Source: Caulobacter sp. NIBR1757 (GTDB taxonomy: Bacteria > Pseudomonadota > Alphaproteobacteria > Caulobacterales > Caulobacteraceae). From it: DNA of 64,000 nucleotides. The notes under the pieces were generated by a model. That model was given only the letters and a program-made list of their open reading frames with translations, had not been told where the DNA came from and made no database searches. The stretch covers positions 2,565,501 through 2,629,500 of the forward strand of contig NZ_CP115463.1 of assembly GCF_027912495.1 (NCBI RefSeq). Direction: 5' to 3'. This document shows, piece by piece, positions 25,251-34,163 of this stretch; the stretch's first letter is position 1, and every line of letters begins with the position of its first letter. The position numbers and the translations under genes were made by a program.

Positions 25251-26552
25251 TTACTTCGATGGATCGACCAGGGCCGCATAGATCAGCTGCTGGCTGACCT
25301 CGTCGAGCCGAAGCACCCCGCCGCCGCCCAGCACCTGGATCATGCCCAGCACCACCACGTCGTTCTCCGGATCGACCCAGAACCAGGTGCCGGCCGCCCC
25401 GCCCCAGCTGTAGGTGCCCTTGCCCGCCGGCGTGCCGGCCGCGGCCGGGTCCATGACGACGCCGAAGTCGAGGCCGAAGCCGACGCCGGGCCCGAGCGGC
25501 TGCTTGGCCAGTTGAGCCTCGGTCAGGTGGTTGGCGGCCATCAGCCTGATCGTCGAGGGACTGAGGATGCGCACCCCCTCCAGCTCGCCGCCGTTGCCAA
25601 GCATCTGGGCGAAGCGGGCGTAGTCGCCGAGGGTCGAGACCAGACCGCCGCCGCCGTTGGCCGCTGTCGGCGGCTTGGTGACGTCGAGCACCATGAAGCC
25701 CTCCGCCGGCACGACGACGCCCTTCTCGCGGTCGTACATGTAGAGGCTGGCCTGCCGGGACCGCTTCGCCTCCGGCACGTAGAAGGCAGTGTCCTTCATG
25801 CCCAACGGCTTGAAGATGCGGCTTTCCATGAAGTCGGGCAGCGACTGGCCCGACAGCTTCTCGACAATATAGCCTTGGATATCGACGGCGATGGAATAGC
25901 GCCACGCCTCGCCCGGCTGGCTGGCCAGCGGCAGGTTGCTGGCCTGGACCATTACCTCATGCAGGTCCTTGGAGCTCAACAGGCCACTGTCGCGATAGGC
26001 CTTGTCGACCGGGTTGTCGGTGGTCAGGCCGTAGGCGAAGCCCGCCGTGTGGCTCATGATCTCGCGCATGGTTGGCGAGCGGCTGATCGGCTCGAGGATC
26101 GGCTGGCCCTTGGCGTCGACGCCCTTGTAGACCCTGAGGGTCTTGAACTCCGGCACGTATTTGGTGACCGGCTCGTCGAGCTTCCAGCGGCCCTCCTCGT
26201 ACAGGATCATCATCGCCACGCCGGTGACCGGCTTGGTCTGGCTGTACATCCGGTAGATCGTGTCTTCCTTCAGCGGCGCCCCGGTGGCCAGGTCCGCCTT
26301 GCCGTAGATCGACTGGTGCACGACCTTGCCGTGGCGGGCGATGTAGGTGACCACGCCAGGCACGGCCCCGGCATCGACCAGCGCCTTCATGCGGGCGTCG
26401 AGCCTGGCCAGACGTTCGGAGGAAAAGCCGAGCGACTCGGGCCTGGCGGGCGCGGCGGCGGCCCTGGCCTGCGCCAGCGCCGGCGTGGCGACCTGGCCGG
26501 CCAGCAGTGCGCCGACGGCCAGGGCCGCCAGCAGTGATTTCCTGAACGTCAT
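25251..26552 (-). CDS. Exported serine hydrolase, class C beta-lactamase family
   Basis: A 433-residue periplasmic hydrolase. The signal peptide is MTFRKSLLAALAVGALLAGQVATPALA. The catalytic SxxK is in MYSQTKPVTGVAM. A tyrosine is in WRYSIAVDIQGYIVEKLSG, where the usual YSN reads YSI, so the classical third residue of the motif is missing. The family spans esterases, D-aminopeptidases and beta-lactamases; an esterase role is at least as likely as antibiotic resistance. It is divergent from the acyltransferase operon, with a palindromic site between them. Confidence 0.85.
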   Translation of the reverse strand: MTFRKSLLAALAVGALLAGQVATPALAQARAAAAPARPESLGFSSERLARLDARMKALVDAGAVPGVVTYIARHGKVVHQSIYGKADLATGAPLKEDTIYRMYSQTKPVTGVAMMILYEEGRWKLDEPVTKYVPEFKTLRVYKGVDAKGQPILEPISRSPTMREIMSHTAGFAYGLTTDNPVDKAYRDSGLLSSKDLHEVMVQASNLPLASQPGEAWRYSIAVDIQGYIVEKLSGQSLPDFMESRIFKPLGMKDTAFYVPEAKRSRQASLYMYDREKGVVVPAEGFMVLDVTKPPTAANGGGGLVSTLGDYARFAQMLGNGGELEGVRILSPSTIRLMAANHLTEAQLAKQPLGPGVGFGLDFGVVMDPAAAGTPAGKGTYSWGGAAGTWFWVDPENDVVVLGMIQVLGGGGVLRLDEVSQQLIYAALVDPSK

Positions 26553-26635
26553 CGCTATCCCCTGCCCCGTATGCCTTTGCGGCTTTGGGCAGGAGAGTAA
26601 CCACCGTTCAGGATGCGGCAAGAGGCCAAGGCGTC

Positions 26636-26668
26636 AGCAGACCGGTTTACATTTTAAACTTGTCTGCT
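26636..26668. promoter_or_regulatory. 33-bp imperfect palindrome over a promoter, TetR-type operator candidate
   Basis: The outer arms AGCAGAC / GTCTGCT and inner arms GTTTA / TAAAC are symmetric about 26652. The site covers a promoter candidate for the plus-strand operon: TTTACA at 26646-26651, 14 bases, then GCTAGAAG at 26666-26673, close to the Caulobacter -10 consensus GCTANAWC. It lies in the 163-base gap between the divergent serine hydrolase and acyltransferase genes. Confidence 0.55.
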
Positions 26669-26715
26669 AGAAGCCTGTTATACGACGCCGGAGGGGCGTC
26701 CCTGGAGTTTTCGCT

Positions 26716-27930
26716 ATGACCCCGGCGCCGACCGAACGCCTGCACGCCCTGGACGCCGTCCGGGGGTTTGCCCTGCTGCTGGGTGTGGCCTTCCACGCCA
26801 GCATGTCCTTCCTGCCCGGGCCGCAGGCCTGGATCGTCATGGACGAGCAGCGCAGCGAGGTGATGGCCGTGACCTTCTTCACCCTCCACATCTTCCGAAT
26901 GACCGTCTTCTTCCTGATCGCCGGATACTTCGGCCGCCTGCTGCTGGAGCGGCGGGGGGGCGGCGGCTTCATCGTCGACCGGCTGAAGCGGATCGCCGCG
27001 CCGCTGGCCATCTTCTGGCCTATGGTGCTGACGGGCATCATCGCGGTGCTGGTCTGGAACACCATCGAGACGATGGGCGGAATCCCAAAGAACGCGCCGC
27101 CGCCCCCGGCCATCACGCCGACCGCGTTTCCTCTGACCCACCTGTGGTTCCTGTGGGTGCTGCTGCTCCTCTACCCGGCCATGCTGATCCTGCGCGGCGT
27201 CGGCAAGCTGCTGGACCGCGGTGGTCATGTGGCGCGGCTGGTCGATGGCCTGATCCGTTTCCTGACCCACAGCATCGTCGGACCTGTGCTGCTCGCCGCG
27301 CCGGTCGCCCTGGCCCTGTGGTTGAAGCCGGACCTGATGGCCTGGGTCGGCATTCCGACCCCGGACCAGTCGCTGATCCCCGGCCCCATCGCCGCCACCG
27401 CCTACGGCATCGCCTTCACCTTCGGCTGGCTGCTGCAGCGGCAGGACGGCCTGATCCAGGCCTTCACCCGCCGCTGGGCCCTGCACCTGCTCGTCGCCAT
27501 CGGCGCGACCGCGGCCGCCTACCTGATGGTCCGGGGCACGCCCATCTTCGCCAGGATCAGCGACGAGGGCATGCGGGCCGGCTTCTGCGCCCTCTACGCC
27601 CTGGCCATCTGGACCTGGACGTTCGGCCTGATCGGCGCTGCCCTGACCTTCCTGTCCGGCCACAGCCCGGTCCGGCGCTACATCGCCGACGCCAGCTATT
27701 GGATCTACATCGTCCACATTCCGCTGGTCATGGCCCTGCAGGTGCTCCTGCGCGATGCGCCCCTGGCCTGGCCGATCAAGTACGGCCTGGTCCTGCTCGG
27801 TACGCTCGTCCCCGCTCTGATCACCTACGAGCTGCTGGTCCGCCACACCCACCTGGGCTGGCTGCTCAATGGACGCCGCATCCCGTGGCGTGCGAAGCCT
27901 CAGGTCCAAACTCAGGAAGGAATCGCCTGA
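26716..27930 (+). CDS. Membrane acyltransferase (acyltransferase 3 / OpgC-like)
   Basis: A 404-residue integral membrane protein with about ten hydrophobic segments. The start LHALDAVRGFALLLGVAFHASM carries the RG...H pattern of acyltransferase 3 proteins, and FRMTVFFLIAGYFGRLLLERR and ASYWIYIVHIPLVM are also typical. It may O-acylate a glycan or glucan in the envelope; the substrate is unknown. Its stop TGA overlaps the next ATG by one base (TGATG), so the next gene is translationally coupled. Confidence 0.82.
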   Translation: MTPAPTERLHALDAVRGFALLLGVAFHASMSFLPGPQAWIVMDEQRSEVMAVTFFTLHIFRMTVFFLIAGYFGRLLLERRGGGGFIVDRLKRIAAPLAIFWPMVLTGIIAVLVWNTIETMGGIPKNAPPPPAITPTAFPLTHLWFLWVLLLLYPAMLILRGVGKLLDRGGHVARLVDGLIRFLTHSIVGPVLLAAPVALALWLKPDLMAWVGIPTPDQSLIPGPIAATAYGIAFTFGWLLQRQDGLIQAFTRRWALHLLVAIGATAAAYLMVRGTPIFARISDEGMRAGFCALYALAIWTWTFGLIGAALTFLSGHSPVRRYIADASYWIYIVHIPLVMALQVLLRDAPLAWPIKYGLVLLGTLVPALITYELLVRHTHLGWLLNGRRIPWRAKPQVQTQEGIA

Positions 27931-28544
27931 TGACCGACACCGAATCCGCCCGCGAGGACCTCGCCTATCTGAAGACCCTGATCGGGCGTGACGACGCCGG
28001 AGAGGTCTGGCGCTTCACCGGGCGGTTGTTCGCCGCCGGCGGCTTTCTCTACGGCCTGCAGTGTCTGTTCCACGGGGCCCAGATCCTGGGCTTCAACCCG
28101 CCGGGGCCGATCACCCTGCTGTTCGTCGCCGGCCCGACGGTGCTGTTCCTGATCTACCTGACCATCTCCATCATCCGGGTCGGCAAGGACCTCAAGCCGC
28201 AGGGCACGACAGGGCGCGCCGTCTCGGCCTTCTTCAGCGCCACCGGCATGATCAACCTGGTGTTCCTGGTCATCTTCCTGCCGCCCTACCTCCAGTCGGG
28301 CGACTTCCGGATCTGGCTGTTCTACCCCGCGGTGGTCTTCGCCGTGCTGGGCGGCGCCTGGTACGCCGCCTGGCAAATGCGCAAGAAGCTCTGGATGCTC
28401 GGTACGGCGCTCGGCTGGATGGTCAGCGCCGCCGCGATGGGCCTGACCCGTGGCCAGGTCGTCTATATCCTCATCTGCGGCCTGTGCCTGTTCCTGTTCA
28501 TGATGCTGCCTGGCATCGCCATGGCGCGGGGCAAGGGCGCCTGA
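27930..28544 (+). CDS. Multi-pass membrane protein in regulator operon
   Basis: A 204-residue protein. A hydrophilic start (MTDTESAREDLAYLKTLIG) is followed by about five or six membrane helices in hairpin pairs, the first in FAAGGFLYGLQCLFHG. No known enzymatic motif is seen. It starts one base inside the previous stop and ends one base into the next start (TGATG at both joints). Similar small membrane proteins are often encoded next to one-domain winged-helix regulators. Confidence 0.75.
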   Translation: MTDTESAREDLAYLKTLIGRDDAGEVWRFTGRLFAAGGFLYGLQCLFHGAQILGFNPPGPITLLFVAGPTVLFLIYLTISIIRVGKDLKPQGTTGRAVSAFFSATGMINLVFLVIFLPPYLQSGDFRIWLFYPAVVFAVLGGAWYAAWQMRKKLWMLGTALGWMVSAAAMGLTRGQVVYILICGLCLFLFMMLPGIAMARGKGA

Positions 28545-28840
28545 TGGCGAAGTTCGACATCGGCGGCATCGACGAGGTCATCCACGGGCGCCTGCGCCTG
28601 GGGATCATGGCCTATCTCGCCGACGCCGAGGTCGCCGACTTCACCGAGCTCAAGACGGTGCTGGAGGCGACGCAGGGCAACCTGTCGATTCACCTGCGCA
28701 AGCTGCAGGACGCCGGCTATGTGGCCATCGAGAAGAGCTTCGTGGGCCTCAAGCCCCTGACCCAGGCCCGGATCACGCCCGACGGCCGGGCGGCCTTCGG
28801 GCGCTATCTGGAGGCGATGAGCAGGCTGGTCGGCGGTTAG
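28544..28840 (+). CDS. Small winged-helix transcriptional regulator
   Basis: A 98-residue winged-helix protein: HGRLRLGIMAYLADAEVADF, then LKTVLEATQGNLSIHLRKL as the recognition helix region, then the wing AGYVAIEKSF and LTPDGRAAF-like end (ITPDGRAAFGRYLEAM). It resembles the one-domain MarR/ArsR-like regulators of the DUF2089/HTH_27 kind. It closes the three-gene operon and may regulate it. The palindrome upstream of the operon is a possible target but looks more TetR-like. Its stop overlaps the parC stop (TTAG). Confidence 0.85.
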   Translation: MAKFDIGGIDEVIHGRLRLGIMAYLADAEVADFTELKTVLEATQGNLSIHLRKLQDAGYVAIEKSFVGLKPLTQARITPDGRAAFGRYLEAMSRLVGG

Positions 28841-31068
28841 CGCGGCCGGAACTTTTTGCTGGTCGGGAAGCCCTTTGGCGCCAGCTTGCCAGCGCCCGCC
28901 CGGCGGCCGACCCAGTCCTTCCAGTCGGGCCAGTCGCGGTTGCGGCCGCCGGCATCGATCCAGGCGGCGCCGGTCTCGGCGTTGAAGACCATGGCGTCGC
29001 GCAGGCCGCCCTCGCGGTAGGACTGCAGCTTGACGCCCTTGCCGCGCGGCATTTCCGGAAGCTCTTCAAGCGGATAGATCAGGATCTTGCCGTTGTCGCC
29101 AACCACCGCCATCTGGTCGCCGGTCACTTCCAGCGAGACCACGGCGGTTCCGTTCAGTACCTGCTTGCCGGCCCGGCGGAAGGCTAGCGCCTCGTCCTCG
29201 GGCATGACGAAGCCATAGCCTTCCTTCGAGGCCAGGATGCGCTTGCGGCCTGCCTTGTGCGGGAAGACGTCGATGATCTTCACCTTGTCGTCGAGGTCGA
29301 CCATCAGCCGCAGCGGCTCGCCATGGCCGCGAGCGCTCGGCAGCTTGGAGCAGTCGAGGGTAAAGAAGCGGCCATCGGAGGCGAAGATCAGCAGCTTGTC
29401 GGTGGTCTCGGCCGGGACCAGGAAGCCGAGCTTGTCGCCCTCCTTGAACTTCAGTTCCGAGGGGTCCTCGACCCGGCCCTTGGCGGCGCGGATCCAGCCC
29501 TTGTCCGACAGGATGACGGTGATCGGCTCGCGCGGGATGAAGGCTTCGGAGGCGGCCTCGATGTCGATGGTCGGGGCTTCGGCGAAGTCCGACCGGCGGC
29601 GGCCGACCTCGGTGCCGACCCCGACGACGTCGCGCATGGCGGCGAGGCCCGCGCCGACCAGCTTCCACTGCTGGGCGTCGGAGGCCAGCATCGAGACGAT
29701 GCCATCCCGCTCCTCGGCCAGCTCGGCGTGCTCGCGGCGGATCTCCATCTCCTCCAGCCGGGCCAGCTGGCGCAGGCGGGTGTTGAGGATGGCGTCGGCC
29801 TGGATCTCGGAGAGGTCGAAGGCGGCGATCAGCTTCTGCTTCGGCTCGTCCTCGTAGCGGACGATGCGGATCACCTCATCGAGGTTGAGATAGGCGATCA
29901 GCAGGCCATCCAGGACGTGCAGCCGGGCCTCGATCTTTTCCAGCCGGAAGCGGGCCCGGCGGATCAGCACCTCGCGGCGGTGATCGAGGAAGGCCTTGAG
30001 GATCGCCTTGAGGCCCATGACCTTCGGGGTGCCGCGATCCAGAACGTTCATGTTGACCGGGAAGCGGACCTCCAGGTCGGAGAGCTTGAACAGGCTCTCC
30101 ATCAGGACTTCGGGTTCGACGTTGCGGGTCTTGGGCTCGAGGACGAGGCGCACGTCCTCGGCGCTCTCGTCGCGGACATCGCCGAGCAGCGGGGCCTTCT
30201 TGTTCTCGATCAGCTCGGCCAGGCCCTCGACCAGTTCGGCCTTCTTGACCTGATACGGCACCTCGGTGACGACGATCAGATAGGTGCCCCGGCCGGTCTC
30301 TTCCTTGTGCCAGCGGGCCCGCAGGCGCACGCCGCCGCGGCCGGTCTCGAAGGTTTCCAGCAGACTATGCTGAGGCTCGACGATGATGCCGCCGGTCGGG
30401 AAGTCGGGCCCCTTCACGCGCTCCATCAGGTCGGCGGTGGTGGCTTCGGGGCGTTGCAGCAGCAGCAGGCAGGCGTCAATCAGCTCGCCGGCGTTGTGCG
30501 GCGGGATCGAGGTGGCCATGCCGACGGCGATGCCGCTGGAGCCGTTGGCCAGCAGGTTCGGGAAGCCGGCGGGCAGGACGACCGGCTCTTCGTCCTGGCC
30601 GTCGTAGGTCGGTTTGAAATCGACGGCGTTCTCGTCGAGGCCGTCGAGCAGCACCGAGGCGGCCTGCGTCATCCGGCATTCGGTGTAGCGCATGGCGGCG
30701 GCGTTATCGCCGTCGATGTTGCCGAAGTTGCCCTGGCCGTCGACCAGCGGGTAGCGCTGGCTGAAGTCCTGGGCCAGGCGCACTAACGCGTCATAGATGG
30801 CCTGGTCGCCGTGGGGGTGGAAGTTACCCATCACCTCCCCGACCACCTTTGCGCACTTGCGGGCGGCGGCGCCGGGGTTCAGGCGCATTTCGTGCAGCGC
30901 ATAGAGGATGCGGCGGTGAACGGGCTTCAGGCCATCGCGCACGTCGGGCAGGGCCCGGCCGGTGATGGTCGACAGGGCGTAGGCCAGATAGCGCCGCGAG
31001 AGGGCCTCGGTCAGCGGTTCGTCGAGGATACGGTCGCCGTCACCGGGCGGAGGGGTGTGAACAGTCAT
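28837..31068 (-). CDS. parC: DNA topoisomerase IV subunit A
   Basis: The DNA-cleaving subunit of the decatenase that separates sister chromosomes. The 743 residues have the GyrA/ParC core: [36 protein letters not shown], and the catalytic tyrosine Y128 in [12 protein letters not shown] shortened beta-propeller region lies at the C-terminus. The GyrA-box QRRGGKG is not seen, which together with the shorter length favours ParC over GyrA. It is the first gene of a minus-strand group; recO starts upstream, 57 bases apart. Confidence 0.95.
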   Translation of the reverse strand: MTVHTPPPGDGDRILDEPLTEALSRRYLAYALSTITGRALPDVRDGLKPVHRRILYALHEMRLNPGAAARKCAKVVGEVMGNFHPHGDQAIYDALVRLAQDFSQRYPLVDGQGNFGNIDGDNAAAMRYTECRMTQAASVLLDGLDENAVDFKPTYDGQDEEPVVLPAGFPNLLANGSSGIAVGMATSIPPHNAGELIDACLLLLQRPEATTADLMERVKGPDFPTGGIIVEPQHSLLETFETGRGGVRLRARWHKEETGRGTYLIVVTEVPYQVKKAELVEGLAELIENKKAPLLGDVRDESAEDVRLVLEPKTRNVEPEVLMESLFKLSDLEVRFPVNMNVLDRGTPKVMGLKAILKAFLDHRREVLIRRARFRLEKIEARLHVLDGLLIAYLNLDEVIRIVRYEDEPKQKLIAAFDLSEIQADAILNTRLRQLARLEEMEIRREHAELAEERDGIVSMLASDAQQWKLVGAGLAAMRDVVGVGTEVGRRRSDFAEAPTIDIEAASEAFIPREPITVILSDKGWIRAAKGRVEDPSELKFKEGDKLGFLVPAETTDKLLIFASDGRFFTLDCSKLPSARGHGEPLRLMVDLDDKVKIIDVFPHKAGRKRILASKEGYGFVMPEDEALAFRRAGKQVLNGTAVVSLEVTGDQMAVVGDNGKILIYPLEELPEMPRGKGVKLQSYREGGLRDAMVFNAETGAAWIDAGGRNRDWPDWKDWVGRRAGAGKLAPKGFPTSKKFRPR

Positions 31069-31125
31069 ATCGGTCCAGAATCAGTCGGACTTACCTTAGG
31101 GCCCCGGCCCGCGCGGGGGGAGGCT

Positions 31126-31857
31126 TCATAGCCGTCCAGCGTCGGAGAGTCGCTCCAAAAGCCAGACGCGGGCGGGGGGCAGCGGCTTGTTGAGCGGCCC
31201 GAAGACATACTGCTCGAGGAAGTGGCCGGTCAGGTCGAAGCCGGCGCGGATGTCGCCCTCGCCCAGGCCGTTGCGCGGCGACAGCATGAAGGGCGGCAGG
31301 GGCAGCAGGCGGTCGGCGTAGGGCTCGCCCGCCGCCCGGGATACGGCGCGGCCGGTGCGCGGGCTGACCCAGACCAGATCCTCGGTGACCCCGGTCGAGG
31401 CGCATTTGGTCAGGTCGAGGGCGAAACCCATCTCGCTGAGCAGGCCGGCCTCGAACTGCACGAAGACGGCGGGCCAGACGTCGGGGATGGCCAGAGCGCC
31501 GATCAGGGCGTCGAAGGCGTGGAAGGCGCCGGGATGCGGCTCGCGCTCGGGCAGGGCGCCGGCCGCCACGGCGGCGGCGGCGGCGAGGCCTGACAGGGCC
31601 AGGCGATCGTCGAACAGTTCGGATGGCCCCTCCCCGATCGGCTCGATGCGAGCCGAGCCCAGTTGGCCCTCGACGCGGGCATGGTAGGCGGCCAGGACCT
31701 TGGCGCCGGGTTGCAGGACTGACTTCAGGCGGCGGGACGAGCCGCCGGCGACATGGGCCGCCTGGCGGCCGTGGCGCTCGGTCAGCAGATCGACGATGGC
31801 GCCGGACTCGCCATGCGGCCGAGCCGACAGGATGTAGCCTTCATCTTCCCATTCCAT
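31126..31857 (-). CDS. recO: DNA repair protein RecO
   Basis: A RecFOR pathway protein that helps load RecA on gapped DNA. Its 243 residues start with an OB fold (MEWEDEGYILSARPHGESGA), which matches the family start and excludes the longer frame. SAVVDLLTERHGR-type sequence is seen as IVDLLTERHGRQAAHV. The C-terminal helical part includes FEAGLLSEMGFALDL followed by a cysteine (TKCAS). It overlaps the stop of the upstream gene by one base (TGATG). Confidence 0.93.
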   Translation of the reverse strand: MEWEDEGYILSARPHGESGAIVDLLTERHGRQAAHVAGGSSRRLKSVLQPGAKVLAAYHARVEGQLGSARIEPIGEGPSELFDDRLALSGLAAAAAVAAGALPEREPHPGAFHAFDALIGALAIPDVWPAVFVQFEAGLLSEMGFALDLTKCASTGVTEDLVWVSPRTGRAVSRAAGEPYADRLLPLPPFMLSPRNGLGEGDIRAGFDLTGHFLEQYVFGPLNKPLPPARVWLLERLSDAGRL

Positions 31858-32375
31858 CACTTGGGCGCTTTGGCCTTGGCCTCGAACGCCTTGATCTGGT
31901 CCGTGAAGCCGTGAGCCAGGTCGTTGGGCATCGGGAAGGTCAGGGCGTATTGCGCCACCTTCCACTGGCCGTCTTCCAGCACCATAACGCCGGTGCCGCG
32001 GCTGGTGCCGTAGCTTTCGCTGTCGAGCAGTTCGTCGAACCAGGCGATGCATCGGCACGGATTTTCGGTGACGACGACGTGCCGTTCACGGGGCTTGTAG
32101 GTCCAGCCCTTGCCCTTGGCGAAGTAGGGCTCGGCGTAGGCGCGGAACTGGCTGATCGTCCAGCGTTCGGCCGCGTCGGTGCCGATATAGATGGCGTCCC
32201 TGGAATAGAGGGCGAAGTAGCGTTTGCCGTCGGCCTTCGCCGCCGCCTCGTGCAGGCTGTCGAGCGTGACGTTGATCGCCCGTTCGGCGCCACTCGGCTG
32301 TGCAAAAGCTGGCGTCGCCGGCAGGGCGAGGATCAGGAGCGCGAGGCGCAGGGGACGGGTTGTCCGGGTCATCAT
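31857..32375 (-). CDS. Exported NTF2-like (SnoaL-type) protein
   Basis: About 172 residues. A signal peptide follows the start MMTRTTRPLRLALLILALPA with cleavage likely after AFA. The mature part has the NTF2-like order: ERAINVTLDSLHEAAAKADG, RYFALYSRDAIYIGTDAAER, then GTGVMVLEDGQWKVAQYALT, as in SnoaL/DUF4440-type proteins. The ligand or reaction is unknown. A longer frame begins at 32474 but adds sequence encoded by an inverted repeat. It is coupled to recO by a one-base overlap. Confidence 0.8.
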   Translation of the reverse strand: MMTRTTRPLRLALLILALPATPAFAQPSGAERAINVTLDSLHEAAAKADGKRYFALYSRDAIYIGTDAAERWTISQFRAYAEPYFAKGKGWTYKPRERHVVVTENPCRCIAWFDELLDSESYGTSRGTGVMVLEDGQWKVAQYALTFPMPNDLAHGFTDQIKAFEAKAKAPK

Positions 32376-32403
32376 TGTTTCAGCATGGGGCGCCAGCGGC
32401 GGG

Positions 32404-32466
32404 CGGACAACCTGTCCCCGATCAGGTGCGATCGGCGACGGCGGACGGTCGGGGACAGGTTGTCCG
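32404..32466. repeat. Inverted repeat GGACAACCTGTCCCC, family C
   Basis: CGGACAACCTGTCCCCGA at 32404-32421 and its exact complement at 32449-32466 form perfect 18-bp arms around 27 bases. Partial copies lie on both sides (GGACGGGTTGTCCGGG at about 32352 and CGGACAACCAGTCCCC at about 32503). The unit is itself close to palindromic. It sits in the 147-base gap between era and the NTF2-like gene. Confidence 0.75.
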
Positions 32467-32522
32467 GGACGCATTCGCGCAAGTGCGGGCGCAGCGCTGA
32501 TACGGACAACCAGTCCCCTGCA

Positions 32523-33455
32523 CTAAACGTCGAAATCCAGGCCCATGGCCGAATAGGCTTCGCGTTCCTCGGCCCAGTTCTCGCGAACCCGGACGTGGAG
32601 GAACAGGTGGACTTTTCGTTCGAACAGTTCGGCCAGTTCCTCGCGGCTCTTCTGGCCGATCCACTTCAGCGTCTGGCCGTTGTTGCCGATGACGATGGCC
32701 CGCTGGCCCTCGCGTTCGACGAAGATGGTCTGTTCGATGCGGACCGAGCCGTCGCGCTTTTCCTCGAAGGCGACCGTATCGACACTCGCGGCGTAGGGCA
32801 GTTCCTCGTGGACGCGCAGGTAGAGCTTCTCGCGGGTGATCTCGGCGGCCAGCAGGCGGGCCGGGATGTCGGCGGTCTGGTCTTCCGGGTAGAGCCAGGG
32901 GCCTTCCGGCATCAGTTCGGCCATGCGGGCCTTCAGGTCGTCGACGCCGTTGCCGTCGGCGGCGCTGATCATGAAGACCTCGGTGTAGACGCCAGTCTCG
33001 AACAGGGCCTGGGAGACGGCCAGCAGCCGCTCGCGCTTGACGCCGTCGATCTTGTTGAGCGCCAGGATGACCTTCTTCTTCGAGCCCTGCAGGTTCTCGA
33101 TGATGGTCTGGACGTCGATGACGCCGCGCTTGTCGGCGGGCTTGGCGCTGCCGTCCTGGACCGCGAGCTCGGCCTGGACATCGACGAGGTGGACAACGGC
33201 GTCGGCGTCGTCGGCCCCGGCCCAGGCGCTGCGGACCATGGCGCGGTCCAACTTGCGGCGGGGGGTGAAGATGCCGGGGGTGTCGAGCAGGATGATCTGC
33301 GCCTCGCCGGCCATGGCGACGCCGCGCACCGGGAAGCGCGTGGTCTGCACCTTCTGGGTGACGATGGACACCTTCGCGCCAACCAGCCGGTTGGTGAGGG
33401 TGGACTTGCCAGCGTTGGGCGCGCCGATGATGGCGACGAAACCTGCCCGGGTCAT
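32523..33455 (-). CDS. era: GTPase Era
   Basis: An essential GTPase in 16S rRNA maturation and 30S assembly. The 310 residues have G1 GAPNAGKST, the Era-type switch QKVQTTRFPVRGV, G3 LLDTPGIF, G4 LNKIDG, and a C-terminal KH domain with AIVIGNNGQTLKWIG. It overlaps the end of rnc by four bases (ATGA), the usual rnc-era arrangement. Confidence 0.97.
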   Translation of the reverse strand: MTRAGFVAIIGAPNAGKSTLTNRLVGAKVSIVTQKVQTTRFPVRGVAMAGEAQIILLDTPGIFTPRRKLDRAMVRSAWAGADDADAVVHLVDVQAELAVQDGSAKPADKRGVIDVQTIIENLQGSKKKVILALNKIDGVKRERLLAVSQALFETGVYTEVFMISAADGNGVDDLKARMAELMPEGPWLYPEDQTADIPARLLAAEITREKLYLRVHEELPYAASVDTVAFEEKRDGSVRIEQTIFVEREGQRAIVIGNNGQTLKWIGQKSREELAELFERKVHLFLHVRVRENWAEEREAYSAMGLDFDV

Positions 33456-34150
33456 GCTTTGCCTTCCTGTTTCAGCAGCATGATCAACGCCGCAGCCTTT
33501 TCCGCTTCTCGCCTGGACCCACCCTCCCCGCGTTCGCTCTCATAGCCCCTGACCGACACCTCGACAATGAAGCGCGGCGCATGGGCCGGTCCCGACTGGT
33601 CGACGACCGTGTAGGTCGGGATCGGCAGGCGCAGGCCCATGGCCCATTCCTGCAGCCGGGTCTTGGCGTCCTTGGAGCGCGGGGCTTCCAGATGGTCGAA
33701 CTCGTCGCCCCAGGCGGCGAGGAAGAAGGACCGGGCGGTTTCCAGCCCGCCGTCGATGTAGATGGCCGCCATCAGGGCCTCGACGGCGTCGCCCAGGGCC
33801 CCGTCGTTGTCGCGCACGCCCATCTTGGTGGCCGAGCCGCTCATCCGCAGGGCCACGCCCAGTTCAAGCCGGCGACCGACGCGGGCGCAGGCCTTGCCGT
33901 TGACGAGGTTGGCCAGCCGCGGGCTGAGCTCGCCCTCCTTGGCCTCCGGATAGAGGGCCAGCAGGCGTTCGGTGGCCAGCAGGCCCAGCACCCGGTCGCC
34001 GAGGAACTCCAGCCGCTCGTTATGGCGCACCTTGATGGCGCCATCGCCGACCGACGAGTGGGTCAGGGCGCGCTCGAGCAACTCGCGGTCGGCGAAGGTG
34101 TGGCCGATGCGGCGTTCGAGCGCCTCTACGGCCAGGACCCGGGCGTTCAT
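33452..34150 (-). CDS. rnc: Ribonuclease III
   Basis: Cleaves double-stranded RNA, including rRNA precursors. It has 232 residues with the signature NERLEFLGDRVLGLLATERL, a second catalytic patch DAVEALMAAIYIDGGLETA, and a dsRNA-binding domain at 155-230 (DAKTRLQEWAMGLRLPIPTY..SRREAEKAAALIML). The start MNARVLAVEALERR is chosen because the longer frame overlaps the antisense of lepB. It lies 13 bases after lepB and overlaps era. Confidence 0.96.
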   Translation of the reverse strand: MNARVLAVEALERRIGHTFADRELLERALTHSSVGDGAIKVRHNERLEFLGDRVLGLLATERLLALYPEAKEGELSPRLANLVNGKACARVGRRLELGVALRMSGSATKMGVRDNDGALGDAVEALMAAIYIDGGLETARSFFLAAWGDEFDHLEAPRSKDAKTRLQEWAMGLRLPIPTYTVVDQSGPAHAPRFIVEVSVRGYESERGEGGSRREAEKAAALIMLLKQEGKA

Positions 34151-34163
34151 TTCAGCCCGTTCC

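Noticed and set aside
25251..26552. Calling the serine hydrolase an antibiotic-resistance beta-lactamase
   Set aside because: Only the SxxK motif is clear; the usual YSN reads YSI, and many family members are esterases or peptidases.
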